Assembly: GCF_021768455.1 (NCBI RefSeq)
Contig: NZ_JAIZVX010000014.1
Location: 1 to 41,654 of the forward strand
DNA length: 41,654 nucleotides
Origin: Aquabacterium sp.
GTDB taxonomy: Bacteria > Pseudomonadota > Gammaproteobacteria > Burkholderiales > Burkholderiaceae_C
Direction: 5' to 3'
In this document: piece by piece, positions 1 to 8,601 of the stretch
Numbering within the stretch: position 1 is the stretch's first letter
Layout of the letters: each line of letters begins with the position of its first letter
Translations under genes and position numbers: made by a program
Notes under the pieces: model-generated
Told to the model about the DNA's origin: nothing
Seen by the model: only the letters and a program-made list of their open reading frames with translations
Databases searched by the model: none

Positions 1-407
1 CCGCACCGGCGCCCAAACCGGCCCCCGCTCCTGTGGCTCCAGCTGAAAGCAAGGCCGACAAGGCTGAGGCCGCGGCACGTGAAGGCGTCGAGAATGCCGT
101 CAAGTCCTGGGCCGCAGCCTGGAGCAAGAAGGACCTCAACGGTTACTTCGGCGCCTACGCCCGCGACTTCAACGGCGGCAAGACCCGCAAAGCCTGGGAA
201 GACGAGCGCCGCGACCGCATCAACGGCAAGCGCAGCATCTCGGTCAAGCTCTCCAACATCAAGGTGGACGTCAACGGCAACAAGGCCAGCGTCAGCTTCC
301 GCCAGGACTACAAGGCCGACAGCCTGAGCGTCAGCAGCGGCAAACGCCTTGAACTCGTCCGCAACGGCAAGGAATGGGTGATCGTGAAGGAAAGCGCTGG
401 TTCGTGA
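1..407 (+). CDS. C-terminal part of an NTF2-like-domain protein (5' end outside window)
   Basis: The reading frame is open from base 3, so the start lies upstream of the window. The visible part begins with an Ala/Pro-rich linker and continues into about 100 residues that resemble the NTF2-like fold found at the C-terminus of some envelope and L,D-transpeptidase-associated proteins (WAAAWSKKDLNGYF near its start, EWVIVKES at its end). The stop codon overlaps the next start (TGATG), so the gene is almost certainly co-translated with the downstream L,D-transpeptidase, which carries a related C-terminal domain. In related bacteria such genes often have N-terminal TPR repeats, but these cannot be seen here. 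Function is unknown; a cell-envelope role is inferred only from context. Confidence 0.7.
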   Translation, partial: APAPKPAPAPVAPAESKADKAEAAAREGVENAVKSWAAAWSKKDLNGYFGAYARDFNGGKTRKAWEDERRDRINGKRSISVKLSNIKVDVNGNKASVSFRQDYKADSLSVSSGKRLELVRNGKEWVIVKESAGS

Positions 408-1687
408 TGACAGCTGTGTTCCGCCGCCTGCCTGAGTCAAGATCAGGCAAGCACCTTGGCGGCCGCCTGGGGCACTTGCCCAGGCTCCTGGTCGGAGCCT
501 TTTGGGGCTTGATTGCCGGCGGCCTGGCTGCCGCTCCTCAGGTACCCGTCTCCTCCCCTGCGCCCCTCGCTTCGCAATCGGCGCCAGCTGAAGCCCGCCT
601 GCTCGACATCTACCGCCTCATTGGCCAAGGTCAGACCAGGCAGGCCCTCGACAAGGCCCAAAAGCTGGTGGCCGACGTGCCCAACTTCCAGTTGGCCCAA
701 CTGGTGTACGGCGACCTCCTCCTTGCCCGGCACAGCGGCCTGCCCAGCATGGGCCAGGTGCCCGCGCCCATCGCCTCGAAGGCGCCGGAAAGGCTGGAGC
801 AGCTCCGCGTCGAAGCCACCCGTCGCTTGCAGGCCCTGACCGATCGCCCACCAGCAGGGGCCCTGCCCGCCCAGTTCATCGAACTCCCCCCGACCACCCG
901 CCACGCCATCGCCGTCGATGCGAGCCGGTCTCGGCTCTACCTCTTCGAAAACGGGCCCAAGGGCCTGCAACTGGTGGCCGACCACTACGCCTCGATCGGC
1001 CGCCTGGGCGCTGAAAAGAGCTTTGAGGGCGACCAGCGCACCCCCCTTGGCGTCTACTACATCACCAGCCGGCTTGACGCCAAGCAACTCACCGACTTCT
1101 ACGGCGTCGGCGCCCTGCCCCTGAACTACCCCAACGAGTACGACCGCAGGCAAGGTCGCACCGGCGGCGGCATCTGGCTGCATGGGGTGCCCAGCGACAG
1201 CTACGCGCGCAGCCCCAACAGCACCGACGGTTGCGTGGCCCTGGCGAATCCAGAGCTGCAAACCATCCTCAACCGCGTTCAGCCGCGGACCACCCCCGTC
1301 GTGATCGCCCGCAGCCTTCAATGGGTGCTGCCCGATCGCAAAGAGCCCGAGCGCCGCAGCCTCCACAACCTGATCGAAGGCTGGCGGGTGGCACGCGCCA
1401 GCGGCGACATGGGGCGGCTGATGTCCTTTTACTCGCCGCAGTTTGCCAGCGGCGCACGCGACATCAACCAATGGCGCCAGTCCCTCGAGCGGGAAGTGAA
1501 CCAACAACGCGGGCGCCCCCTCCAACTCAAGGACCTCGCCATCCTCGGCTGGCAGGACAAGGGCGACATCCTCGTCGTCACCTTTGGAGAAATCGCCGAA
1601 GGCCAGCGCACTGGCGCCATCAAGCGCCAGTACTGGGGCAAAGAGGGCGGCCTGTGGAAAATCTTTTACGAAGGAGTGATCGGATGA
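407..1687 (+). CDS. L,D-transpeptidase (YkuD domain) with C-terminal NTF2-like domain
   Basis: Predicted peptidoglycan L,D-transpeptidase of 426 residues, acting in the periplasm on stem peptides or on protein anchoring. The N-terminus has basic residues and then a hydrophobic segment ([17 protein letters not shown]), a signal peptide or anchor. The YkuD domain covers about residues 165-300. It shows the catalytic signature: His259 in IWLHGVP and Cys276 in [10 protein letters not shown]. The last 100 or so residues resemble the NTF2-like domain that ends the upstream gene. The ATG at 407 was chosen because it overlaps the upstream stop; an in-frame ATG at 374 would give 11 extra charged residues before the signal sequence. 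The stop overlaps the start of the following cyclophilin gene (ATGA). Substrate (crosslink type) cannot be told from sequence. Confidence 0.88.
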   Translation: MTAVFRRLPESRSGKHLGGRLGHLPRLLVGAFWGLIAGGLAAAPQVPVSSPAPLASQSAPAEARLLDIYRLIGQGQTRQALDKAQKLVADVPNFQLAQLVYGDLLLARHSGLPSMGQVPAPIASKAPERLEQLRVEATRRLQALTDRPPAGALPAQFIELPPTTRHAIAVDASRSRLYLFENGPKGLQLVADHYASIGRLGAEKSFEGDQRTPLGVYYITSRLDAKQLTDFYGVGALPLNYPNEYDRRQGRTGGGIWLHGVPSDSYARSPNSTDGCVALANPELQTILNRVQPRTTPVVIARSLQWVLPDRKEPERRSLHNLIEGWRVARASGDMGRLMSFYSPQFASGARDINQWRQSLEREVNQQRGRPLQLKDLAILGWQDKGDILVVTFGEIAEGQRTGAIKRQYWGKEGGLWKIFYEGVIG

Positions 1688-2268
1688 GTTCTCCCCACCA
1701 GCCGAGCCGTGCGCTTGGCAAGCTGCTGGCCATCGGCCTGCTCTCGCTCGGCACCCTGACCAGCGCCCTCGCGCAGACCGTCAAGCTCAGCACCAACCAG
1801 GGCGACATCGTCCTGCAACTTGACGCCGCCAAGGCACCCAAGACCGTCGCCAACTTCCTGGAATACGTCAAGGCAGGTCACTACAGCGGCACCATCTTCC
1901 ACCGCGTGATCGACGGCTTCATGATCCAGGGCGGCGGCATGACGCCCGACATGAAGGAAAAAGCCACCCGCGCGCCGATCCCGCTTGAGAGCCAGAACGG
2001 GTTGAGCAACCAGCGCGGCACCATCGCCATGGCACGCACGGCCAACCCGAATTCCGCCACCGCCCAGTTCTTCATCAATGTGAAGGACAATGCCTTCCTG
2101 GACGCCAACCGCTCGCCGGACGGCAATGGCTATGCCGTCTTCGGCAAGGTCACCCAGGGCATGGATGTGGTCGACCGCATCCGCAAGGTCAAGACTGGCT
2201 CGGCAGGCATGTATGCCGACGTGCCGTCTGAGCCCGTCATCATCAAACAAGCCACCATTGAGAAATAA
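1684..2268 (+). CDS. ppiA: periplasmic peptidyl-prolyl cis-trans isomerase, cyclophilin type
   Basis: A 194-residue cyclophilin with an N-terminal signal peptide (hydrophobic [17 protein letters not shown], probable cleavage after ALA near residue 30), so it should act on proline bonds of proteins in the periplasm. Cyclophilin signatures are clear: [15 protein letters not shown], carrying the catalytic Arg, and [10 protein letters not shown]. The start overlaps the stop of the L,D-transpeptidase gene by ATGA, and the gene lies 2 bases before a second, cytoplasmic cyclophilin. The two paralogues share most core residues, which suggests a local duplication followed by gain or loss of the export signal. 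The gene symbol rests on family and export signal and is not otherwise verified. Confidence 0.9.
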   Translation: MSSPHQPSRALGKLLAIGLLSLGTLTSALAQTVKLSTNQGDIVLQLDAAKAPKTVANFLEYVKAGHYSGTIFHRVIDGFMIQGGGMTPDMKEKATRAPIPLESQNGLSNQRGTIAMARTANPNSATAQFFINVKDNAFLDANRSPDGNGYAVFGKVTQGMDVVDRIRKVKTGSAGMYADVPSEPVIIKQATIEK

Positions 2269-2270
2269 GC

Positions 2271-2771
2271 ATGACCAAGACCGTTGAACTCCACACGACC
2301 GCTGGTGTGATTCGCCTCGAACTCGACGAAGCCAAGGCCCCCATCACCGTCGCCAACTTCATCGACTACGTCAAGGCCGGCCACTACGACGGCACGATCT
2401 TCCACCGCATCATCAAGGGCTTCATGATCCAGGGCGGCGGTTTTGAGCCCGGCATGAAGCAAAAGCCCACCAAGGGCGAGATCCAGAACGAAGCCAACAA
2501 CGGCCTGAAGAACGACAAGTACACCATCGCCATGGCCCGTACCAGCGCCCCGCACTCTGCCAGCGCACAGTTCTTCATCAACGGCACCGACAACGACTTC
2601 CTGAACTTCAAGTCCGAGTCTGCCCAAGGCTGGGGCTATGCCGTGTTCGGCAAAGTCGTGGCAGGCACCGAAGTGGTCGACCAACTCGAAAAGGTCAAGA
2701 CCGGCCGCAAGGGCTTCCACGATGACGTGCCCCTCGAAGACGTCGTGATCACCAAGGCCGTCGAGGTCTGA
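2271..2771 (+). CDS. ppiB: cytoplasmic peptidyl-prolyl cis-trans isomerase B
   Basis: A 166-residue cyclophilin with no signal peptide, expected to catalyse prolyl isomerisation in the cytoplasm. The sequence opens directly on the first beta strand ([16 protein letters not shown]) and contains the active-site block [16 protein letters not shown] and the [14 protein letters not shown] segment typical of PpiB. Length is normal for PpiB. The start is 2 bases after the upstream cyclophilin stop, and its own stop overlaps the lpxH start (TGATG). The order ppiA-ppiB-lpxH is common in beta- and gammaproteobacteria, which supports both the call and a single transcript. Confidence 0.93.
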   Translation: MTKTVELHTTAGVIRLELDEAKAPITVANFIDYVKAGHYDGTIFHRIIKGFMIQGGGFEPGMKQKPTKGEIQNEANNGLKNDKYTIAMARTSAPHSASAQFFINGTDNDFLNFKSESAQGWGYAVFGKVVAGTEVVDQLEKVKTGRKGFHDDVPLEDVVITKAVEV

Positions 2772-3586
2772 TGACGATGGGGAAGCCCCCCTTCCCCACG
2801 CCAGGCACCTTCTCTGCACCGCCCTCGTGGCGGTGCATTGACTTTGTCTCCGACCTGCATCTGCACGAAGGCCTGGATCGCACCACGGAAGCCTTCGCAC
2901 CCTACTTGCGCGACACCACCGCAGATGCCGTCTTCGTCCTCGGCGACCTCTTCGAAGCCTGGGTGGGCGACGACATGCGCCACGAGCCCTACGAAGCCGC
3001 CTGCACCGCCATGCTGCGCGCAGCAGGTGAACGCCTTCACCTGGCCATCATGGTGGGGAATCGGGACTTCCTGCTCGGACGCGACATGCTGGCTGCCTGC
3101 GCTGCACACCCCCTCCAGGACCCCACCGTGCTCGATGCCTGGGGGCAACGCACCCTGCTGATCCATGGCGACGCGCTCTGCCTCGCCGACGAACCCTATC
3201 TTCGCTTTCGCGCCCAGGTCCGCCAGCCAGCCTGGCAAGACGCCTTTCTTGCCGCACCCCTGGCCGCCCGCCTGGCCCAGGCGCGGCAGATGCGAGAGGC
3301 CAGCCAGCAGCACCAGCAAAGCCAGCCTGCTCAAGAATGGGCCGATGTCGATGAAAGCGCCGCCGCCGATTGGATGCAAGCCGCCCAGGCCACGGCACTG
3401 ATTCATGGGCACACCCACCGGCCGGTGAGCCAGGCCTTTGGCAACCTGCCCGCCGGGGCGGGCACACCACCGTCGGCCGCACGCGTGCGCCACGTGCTCA
3501 GCGATTGGGACCTGGATCACAACAATGCCCGAGCCGAGGTCCTCCGCCTGAGTGCCACAGGCGTGACCCGCATCTCCCTGACCTGA
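2771..3586 (+). CDS. lpxH: UDP-2,3-diacylglucosamine diphosphatase
   Basis: Lipid A pathway enzyme that hydrolyses UDP-2,3-diacylglucosamine to lipid X and UMP at the inner face of the inner membrane. The 271-residue protein is a calcineurin-like metallophosphoesterase with all metal motifs: D28-x-H30 in VSDLHLHE, GDLFEAWVGDD with Asp59, GNRDF with Asn97 and Asp99, IHGD with His132, and the final HGHTHRP with His212 and His214. It has roughly 15-20 residues more at the N-terminus than E. coli LpxH; a later start is possible, but the ATG at 2771 overlaps the ppiB stop and is the natural coupled start. It is last in the plus-strand run, followed by a hairpin terminator shared with the convergent clpA. 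Confidence 0.93.
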   Translation: MTMGKPPFPTPGTFSAPPSWRCIDFVSDLHLHEGLDRTTEAFAPYLRDTTADAVFVLGDLFEAWVGDDMRHEPYEAACTAMLRAAGERLHLAIMVGNRDFLLGRDMLAACAAHPLQDPTVLDAWGQRTLLIHGDALCLADEPYLRFRAQVRQPAWQDAFLAAPLAARLAQARQMREASQQHQQSQPAQEWADVDESAAADWMQAAQATALIHGHTHRPVSQAFGNLPAGAGTPPSAARVRHVLSDWDLDHNNARAEVLRLSATGVTRISLT

Positions 3587-3637
3587 ACCGACAGCAGGGC
3601 AGGTCACGCGCCCTGCCCTTCACGATGACGCGCCATG

Positions 3638-3666
3638 AAAAAAGGCCAGCCGAGCGGCTGGCCTTT
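3638..3666 (-). terminator. Rho-independent terminator of clpSA (possibly bidirectional)
   Basis: A perfect 10-bp stem (AAAGGCCAGC / GCTGGCCTTT) with a 6-base loop, followed on the minus strand by a run of six T. It lies 36 bases beyond the clpA stop and 52 bases beyond the convergent lpxH stop. On the plus strand the T tract is only three bases, so termination of lpxH would be weaker. Confidence 0.85.
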
Positions 3667-3701
3667 CCGGCGACCGGGCCCCGTGGGGCCCTCGTCGACC
3701 C

Positions 3702-6023
3702 TCACTCCGCTGTCGCGGCTTCGGGCTTGGTCTTGTCGCTTTTCTTGTTGGGCTGGATGTCGAGCTTGACCTCCGGCTCGCCCTTCTCGTTGTCGACGAT
3801 GTCCACCGTGAGGCGACCACCGTCCACCAGGCTGCCGAACAGCAATTCGTCCGCCAGCGCACGACGGATCGTGTCCTGGATCAGTCGCTGCATCGGGCGA
3901 GCACCCATCAAAGGATCGAAGCCGCGCTTGGCCAGGTGACGGCGCAAGGCGTCGGTGAACGTCACTTCCACCTTCTTCTCGCCCAGCTGCCCCTCCAGTT
4001 GCAGCAGGAACTTGTCCACCACACGCAGGATGATGTCCTCGTCCAGCGGCTTGAAGCCCACGATGGCGTCCAGGCGGTTGCGGAACTCAGGCGTGAACTG
4101 CCGCTTGATGTCGGCCATCTCGTCGCCCATTTCACGCGGGTTCGTGAAGCCAATGGTGGCTTTCTGCAGGGTCTCTGCGCCGGCGTTGGTCGTCATCACG
4201 ATCAGCACATTGCGGAAGTCCGCCTTGCGGCCGTTGTTGTCGGTCAGCGTGCCATGGTCCATCACCTGAAGCAGGATGTTGAACACATCCGGGTGAGCCT
4301 TCTCGATTTCGTCCAGCAGCAGCACGGCATGGGGCTTCTTCGAAATGGCCTCGGTCAGCAAACCACCCTGGTCAAAGCCCACATAGCCCGGGGGCGCACC
4401 AATGAGGCGACTCACGGCATGACGCTCCATGTATTCAGACATGTCGAAGCGGATCAGCTCAATCCCCAGGATGTAGGCCAACTGCTTCGCGACTTCCGTC
4501 TTGCCCACGCCCGTGGGGCCGCTGAACAGGAAGGAGCCGATGGGCTTGTCGGGCTTGCCCAGCCCGGACCGCGCCATCTTGATCGCCGAAGACAGCGCCT
4601 CGATGGCCGCATCCTGACCAAAAACCACGCTCTTGAGGTCGCGGTCCAGCGTCTTGAGCTTGGAGCGGTCGTCGTTCGACACGCTGGTCGAGGGGATCCG
4701 GGCGATCTTCGCCACGATCTCTTCCACCTCGGCGCGCGTGATGGTCTTCTTCTGCTTGCTCTTGGGCAGGATGCGTTGCGCGGCACCGGCTTCATCGATC
4801 ACGTCGATCGCCTTGTCTGGCAGATGACGGTCGTTGATGAACTTCGCGGACAACTCTGCCGCAGCCTGCAGAGCACCGATGGCGTACTTGACGCTGTGGT
4901 GCTCTTCAAAGCGCGACTTGAGGCCCTTGAGGATCTCGATGGTCTGCTCGACGGACGGTTCGGCCACCTCCACCTTCTGGAAGCGACGTGACAGCGCAGC
5001 GTCCTTCTCGAAAATGCCACGGTACTCGGTGAAGGTCGTCGCACCGATGCACTTCAACTGCCCGGAGCTCAAGGCGGGCTTGAGCAGGTTGGATGCATCC
5101 AGGGTGCCGCCCGATGCCGCACCGGCACCGATGAGCGTGTGGATCTCGTCGATGAACAGCACCGCACCCGGCTGCTCTTTCAGCTGCTTGATCACCGCCT
5201 TCAGCCGTTGCTCGAAATCACCACGGTACTTGGTACCCGCCAGCAAGGCGCCCATGTCGAGGGCGAACACCTCGGCATCGGCCAGCACATCCGGCACGTC
5301 CTTTTGCGTGATGCGCCATGCTAGGCCCTCGGCGATGGCGGTCTTGCCCACACCGGCCTCACCCACCAGCAGCGGGTTGTTCTTGCGGCGGCGGCACAGC
5401 ACCTGGATCACGCGCTCGACCTCGGTGTCGCGGCCGATCAGCGGATCGATCTTGCCGTCGCGCGCCAGCTGGTTGAGGTTCTGGGTGTACTGCTCCAGCG
5501 GAGAAGCCTTGCCCTCGCCCTCTTCCTTCTCGGCCTCGGCCTGGCTGGGCTCGGCACCGGTGGACTTGGCGGCCTCGGGCGGATCCGCCTTGCGGATGCC
5601 ATGGGCAATGAAGTTCACGACGTCCAGACGCGTGACACCCTGCTGGTGCAGGTAGTACACCGCGTGCGAATCCTTCTCGCCGAAGATCGCCACCAGCACA
5701 TTGGCACCGGTGACCTCTTTCTTGCCCGAGCCGGAAGACTGCACGTGCATGATCGCGCGCTGGATGACGCGCTGGAAGCCCAGGGTCGGCTGGGTGTCGA
5801 CCTCGTCGGTCCCGCCCACCGTCGGCGTGTTGTCACGCACGAACTGGTCCAGGTTCTTGCGCAGCTCATCCAGATTGGCAGCGCAGGCTTTCAACACCTC
5901 GGAAGCAGAGGGGTTGTCGATCAAGGCCAACAGCAAGTGCTCCACGGTGATGAACTCATGGCGTTGCTGACGGGCCTCGACGAAGGCCATGTGCAAACTC
6001 ACTTCCAACTCTTGCGCAATCAT
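3702..6023 (-). CDS. clpA: ATP-dependent Clp protease ATP-binding subunit ClpA
   Basis: A 773-residue class 1 Hsp100 unfoldase that feeds substrates to ClpP. Order of domains: Clp N-domain ([19 protein letters not shown], repeated ClpN halves), AAA-1 with Walker [14 protein letters not shown] and Walker [11 protein letters not shown], then AAA-2 with Walker [13 protein letters not shown], Walker [12 protein letters not shown] and the C-terminal D2 region ending in a Lys/Glu-rich tail. An IGF-type loop (KATIGFTNP) in AAA-2 corresponds to the ClpP-docking IGL/F loop. The start at 6023 overlaps the clpS stop (ATGA), and the protein then begins like other ClpA proteins; the longer frame upstream is clpS read out of phase. 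No clpP gene is in the window. Confidence 0.96.
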   Translation of the reverse strand: MIAQELEVSLHMAFVEARQQRHEFITVEHLLLALIDNPSASEVLKACAANLDELRKNLDQFVRDNTPTVGGTDEVDTQPTLGFQRVIQRAIMHVQSSGSGKKEVTGANVLVAIFGEKDSHAVYYLHQQGVTRLDVVNFIAHGIRKADPPEAAKSTGAEPSQAEAEKEEGEGKASPLEQYTQNLNQLARDGKIDPLIGRDTEVERVIQVLCRRRKNNPLLVGEAGVGKTAIAEGLAWRITQKDVPDVLADAEVFALDMGALLAGTKYRGDFEQRLKAVIKQLKEQPGAVLFIDEIHTLIGAGAASGGTLDASNLLKPALSSGQLKCIGATTFTEYRGIFEKDAALSRRFQKVEVAEPSVEQTIEILKGLKSRFEEHHSVKYAIGALQAAAELSAKFINDRHLPDKAIDVIDEAGAAQRILPKSKQKKTITRAEVEEIVAKIARIPSTSVSNDDRSKLKTLDRDLKSVVFGQDAAIEALSSAIKMARSGLGKPDKPIGSFLFSGPTGVGKTEVAKQLAYILGIELIRFDMSEYMERHAVSRLIGAPPGYVGFDQGGLLTEAISKKPHAVLLLDEIEKAHPDVFNILLQVMDHGTLTDNNGRKADFRNVLIVMTTNAGAETLQKATIGFTNPREMGDEMADIKRQFTPEFRNRLDAIVGFKPLDEDIILRVVDKFLLQLEGQLGEKKVEVTFTDALRRHLAKRGFDPLMGARPMQRLIQDTIRRALADELLFGSLVDGGRLTVDIVDNEKGEPEVKLDIQPNKKSDKTKPEAATAE

Positions 6024-6373
6024 GCGGTCTCCAGGATGCACTGCAGGGGGTGCCCGGCTTGGCGGGCGGCGGCAAGAACGAGTTCGACCTTGGTGGCCGC
6101 GACATCTTTGGTGTAGACGCCGCACACACCACGACCCTCGTGGTGGATTTTCAGCATGATTTGGGTGGCCGATTCGATGTCGTGGCGAAAATGCTCTTGC
6201 AAAACGTGAACCACGAACTCCATCGGCGTGAAATCGTCGTTGAGCATCACGACCTGATACAGCTTGGGCGGCTCGAGCGCGAGTTCTTCTTTCTCGGCCA
6301 CGGCCGCGCCCTGACCGTCTTCGGCAGGCCCTGGGGGCTGCACTGACAGATGGGGTTGTAACGGATTGGTCAT
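6020..6373 (-). CDS. clpS: ATP-dependent Clp protease adaptor ClpS
   Basis: N-degron adaptor of 117 residues that binds the ClpA N-domain and delivers proteins with Leu, Phe, Trp or Tyr at the N-terminus. After a variable N-terminal tail of about 38 residues come the conserved blocks [41 protein letters not shown] and TKVELV. The NDD and HHEG parts form the amino-terminal-residue pocket in the family. The ATG at 6373 was chosen because the family tail fits; an in-frame ATG 42 bases upstream is less likely. A TAGAAT hexamer sits only 7 bases upstream of the chosen ATG (6381-6386). If that were the -10 element, the mRNA would be almost leaderless. Start confidence is therefore moderate. Confidence 0.92.
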   Translation of the reverse strand: MTNPLQPHLSVQPPGPAEDGQGAAVAEKEELALEPPKLYQVVMLNDDFTPMEFVVHVLQEHFRHDIESATQIMLKIHHEGRGVCGVYTKDVAATKVELVLAAARQAGHPLQCILETA

Positions 6374-6717
6374 GAAAAAGATTCTACGGGAGCCCTTGCC
6401 CTCATGCCATCTCATCTTGGGGTGTCCGACCCCGCTTCAAGGGCAGGAAATTCACGACAGACACCAGACAATTTTTCGGACTAGGCTTGCTGAGGTCATG
6501 CTTTTGCCCTGCGCCCCTCAAAGTGCCACGCGGGGCACAGCCCTCACGCGCAGCGCGAGGTCATCCAAGCCCTCTGAGGAACCTGGCAGGTTCGGTACAA
6601 AGCGGGGCCGCAGGGCACCGCTGGATGCCTTCCAAAAGGGCTCTTGAAAGGGCTCTTTCTTTTCACATCACGGCAACAACCCAGTACACAGCTTGGACTT
6701 TTGTCACATCGCCGCGC
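6374..6717. other. intergenic stretch between clpS and csp, no gene recognised
   Basis: About 340 bases upstream of the divergent clpS and csp genes. Open frames here have no recognisable protein features. The stretch holds a TAGAAT hexamer close to clpS and a tandem 12-base repeat near the csp side, but no convincing RNA gene or small ORF with a ribosome binding site. Confidence 0.5.
6635..6658. repeat. tandem 12-base direct repeat, two copies
   Basis: AAAGGGCTCTTG followed immediately by AAAGGGCTCTTT, so 11 of 12 bases are repeated head to tail. It lies about 60 bases upstream of the predicted csp -35 element. It may be a two-site regulator binding region or chance; nothing else supports a role. 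Confidence 0.45.
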
Positions 6718-6767
6718 TTGACACGTTTGGGTGCCCCTCCGAAAATGAGCACAAATTAACAGGAGGG
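6718..6767 (+). promoter_or_regulatory. sigma70-type promoter and strong ribosome binding site of csp
   Basis: A perfect -35 TTGACA at 6718-6723, a 17-base spacer and GAAAAT at 6741-6746 (4 of 6 to TATAAT). A strong AGGAGG Shine-Dalgarno at 6761-6766 sits 6 bases before the ATG. The implied leader is only about 20 bases, unlike the long structured leader of E. coli cspA. Confidence 0.7.
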
Positions 6768-6772
6768 ACAGC

Positions 6773-7063
6773 ATGGCCACAGGCACTGTCAAATGGTTCA
6801 ATGACGCCAAAGGTTTTGGTTTCATCGAGCCCGATCAAGGTGGGGGCGATGTCTTCGCCCATTTCTCTGCCATCCAGATGGATGGTTTCCGCACGCTGAA
6901 ACAAGGCTCCAAGGTCAGTTATGAACTGGTCGCAGGCCCCAAAGGCATGCTGGCGCAAAACATCCAGCAACTCGATGAGGGCACCGCCAGTGCAGAGTCG
7001 GACCCTCTGCGTGACCTGCACTTCCGCGAGCTGCAGCCCGTCGGGCACAGCCTTCCCCACTGA
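6773..7063 (+). CDS. cold-shock domain protein with C-terminal extension
   Basis: Single-stranded nucleic acid binding protein of the Csp family. Residues 1-68 form a complete cold-shock domain: [18 protein letters not shown] contains the RNP1 motif KGFGFI, and DVFAHFSAI contains RNP2. Classical CspA-type proteins end after about 67-70 residues. This one continues for another 27 or so polar residues ([17 protein letters not shown] and on to SLPH) with no recognised domain. The stop and a strong terminator follow directly, so the tail is part of the gene, unless a frame change occurred near residue 70. It is a single gene with its own promoter and terminator. Confidence 0.92.
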   Translation: MATGTVKWFNDAKGFGFIEPDQGGGDVFAHFSAIQMDGFRTLKQGSKVSYELVAGPKGMLAQNIQQLDEGTASAESDPLRDLHFRELQPVGHSLPH

Positions 7064-7080
7064 GCAACAATGCATCAGCC

Positions 7081-7108
7081 AAAAGCCCGCCCAGTGCGGG
7101 CTTTTTTG
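7081..7108 (+). terminator. Rho-independent terminator of csp
   Basis: Perfect 10-bp stem AAAAGCCCGC / GCGGGCTTTT with a 5-base loop CCAGT and a T run, 17 bases past the csp stop codon. Confidence 0.9.
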
Positions 7109-7120
7109 TTCGCGGTCACA

Positions 7121-7161
7121 AAATGAAAAGCCCCTGATCCTCGCTTCGAGGTCAGGGGCTT
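7121..7161 (-). terminator. Rho-independent terminator of icd
   Basis: Read on the minus strand: a long stem of 10 plus 5 base pairs with one bulged base (outer arms at 7128-7137 and 7152-7161, inner arms at 7139-7143 and 7147-7151, loop of three), followed by the T-rich tract TTTTCATTTTG. A second small inverted repeat (CCAGCCC/GGGCTGG, 7173-7192) lies between it and the icd stop. Confidence 0.85.
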
Positions 7162-7199
7162 GGCGATCATGACCAGCCCGTCAAAGGGCTGGCCACCCA

Positions 7200-8453
7200 T
7201 CACATGTTGTCAATCATCACCTGACCGAAGCCGGAGCACGACACCTGGGTCGCACCGTCCATCAGGCGGGCGAAGTCATAGGTCACCTTCTTGCTCTGGA
7301 TGGCACCGTTCATCGAGCTGATGATCAGGTCAGCGGCTTCGACCCAGCCCATGTGACGCAGCATCATTTCAGCCGACAGGATCTCGGAACCGGGGTTCAC
7401 GTAATCCTTGCCAGCGTACTTCGGTGCGGTGCCGTGGGTGGCTTCGAACATGGCGATGCTGTCGGACAGGTTGGCGCCCGGGGCAATGCCGATACCGCCC
7501 ACTTGCGCAGCCAGCGCGTCGGAGATGTAGTCGCCGTTCAGGTTCAACGTGGCAATCACACTGTACTCGGCCGGACGCAGCAGGATCTGCTGCAGGAAGG
7601 CGTCAGCGATGGCGTCCTTGACGATGATGTCCTTGCCCGTCTTCGGGTTCTTGAACTTGCACCACGGGCCGCCGTCGATCAGTTCGGCACCAAACTCGCT
7701 TTGAGCCAGGCCGTACGACCAGTCACGGAAGCCACCTTCGGTGAACTTCATGATGTTGCCCTTGTGCACGATGGTCACGCTGGGCTTGTCGTTGTCGATG
7801 GCGTACTGGATGGCCTTGCGCATCAGGCGCTCGGTGCCTTCCTTCGACACAGGCTTGATGCCGATGCCCGAGGTTTCGGGGAAGCGGATCTTCTTGACAC
7901 CGAATTCGGTCTGCAGGAAGTTGATCAGCTTCTTGGCCTTGTCGCTCTGGGCTTCGAATTCGATGCCGGCGTAGATGTCTTCCGAGTTTTCGCGGAAGAT
8001 CACCATGTCGATCTTTTCCGGCTCCTTCACGGGCGAAGGCACGCCCTTGAAGTAGGTCACGGGGCGCAGGCAGACATAGAGGTCGAGCTCCTGACGCAGG
8101 GCCACGTTCAGCGAACGGATGCCACCGCCCACGGGCGTGGTCAGCGGGCCCTTGATCGACACCACGTAGTCCTTCAGGACCGTGAGCGTTTCTTCAGGCA
8201 GCCACACATCCGGACCATACACGCGGGTCGACTTTTCACCAGCGTAGATTTCCATCCAGTGGATCTTGCGCTCGCCACCATAGGCCTTGGCCACGGCTGC
8301 GTCGACCACCTTGATCATCACGGGTGTGATGTCGAAACCGGTGCCGTCACCTTCGATGTACGGAATGATCGGGTTGTGGGGAACATTGAGCGAGAAGTCC
8401 GGGTTGACCGTGATCTTCTGCCCACCTTCGGGCACCTTGATGTGCTGGTACAT
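7200..8453 (-). CDS. icd: NADP-dependent isocitrate dehydrogenase
   Basis: TCA cycle enzyme converting isocitrate to 2-oxoglutarate and CO2 with reduction of NADP. The 417-residue protein closely follows the E. coli type I dimeric enzyme in length and motifs. [17 protein letters not shown] holds the substrate-binding Ser114 (equivalent of E. coli Ser113, the AceK phosphorylation site). [14 protein letters not shown], the catalytic Lys/Asp regions and [12 protein letters not shown] in the cofactor region are all present. The ATG at 8453 is preceded by GGAGA at normal distance. It is transcribed alone, with its own terminator, and its promoter region carries a large palindrome (see separate entry). 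Because the phosphorylatable Ser is kept, control by an AceK kinase/phosphatase is possible, though aceK is not in the window. Confidence 0.96.
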   Translation of the reverse strand: MYQHIKVPEGGQKITVNPDFSLNVPHNPIIPYIEGDGTGFDITPVMIKVVDAAVAKAYGGERKIHWMEIYAGEKSTRVYGPDVWLPEETLTVLKDYVVSIKGPLTTPVGGGIRSLNVALRQELDLYVCLRPVTYFKGVPSPVKEPEKIDMVIFRENSEDIYAGIEFEAQSDKAKKLINFLQTEFGVKKIRFPETSGIGIKPVSKEGTERLMRKAIQYAIDNDKPSVTIVHKGNIMKFTEGGFRDWSYGLAQSEFGAELIDGGPWCKFKNPKTGKDIIVKDAIADAFLQQILLRPAEYSVIATLNLNGDYISDALAAQVGGIGIAPGANLSDSIAMFEATHGTAPKYAGKDYVNPGSEILSAEMMLRHMGWVEAADLIISSMNGAIQSKKVTYDFARLMDGATQVSCSGFGQVMIDNM

Positions 8454-8518
8454 GTTGTGGTCTCCGCGTTTGGCGTTTCCGAGAAAAACAATGCCAGGGA
8501 TGTCGGCAAAGCAAGCAG

Positions 8519-8562
8519 ATTCTACGCCAGTGGCTCGACCAATCTTATATAGGACTGGTCGA
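8519..8562 (-). promoter_or_regulatory. icd promoter overlapped by a 28-bp operator-like palindrome
   Basis: A TAGAAT -10 element (minus strand, 8519-8524) lies about 66 bases before the icd ATG. Upstream, at 8535-8562, is a 28-bp imperfect palindrome in which 12 of 14 position pairs match: 7-bp outer arms TCGACCA / TGGTCGA around a TATATA centre. It covers where the -35 element would be; no good -35 is visible. A palindrome of this size over a promoter points to a dimeric repressor or activator. The protein is unknown. Confidence 0.65.
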
Positions 8563-8601
8563 TAAATCGGCTACTTGCGAAATGCGTGCGCTCTGCAGCG
8601 C

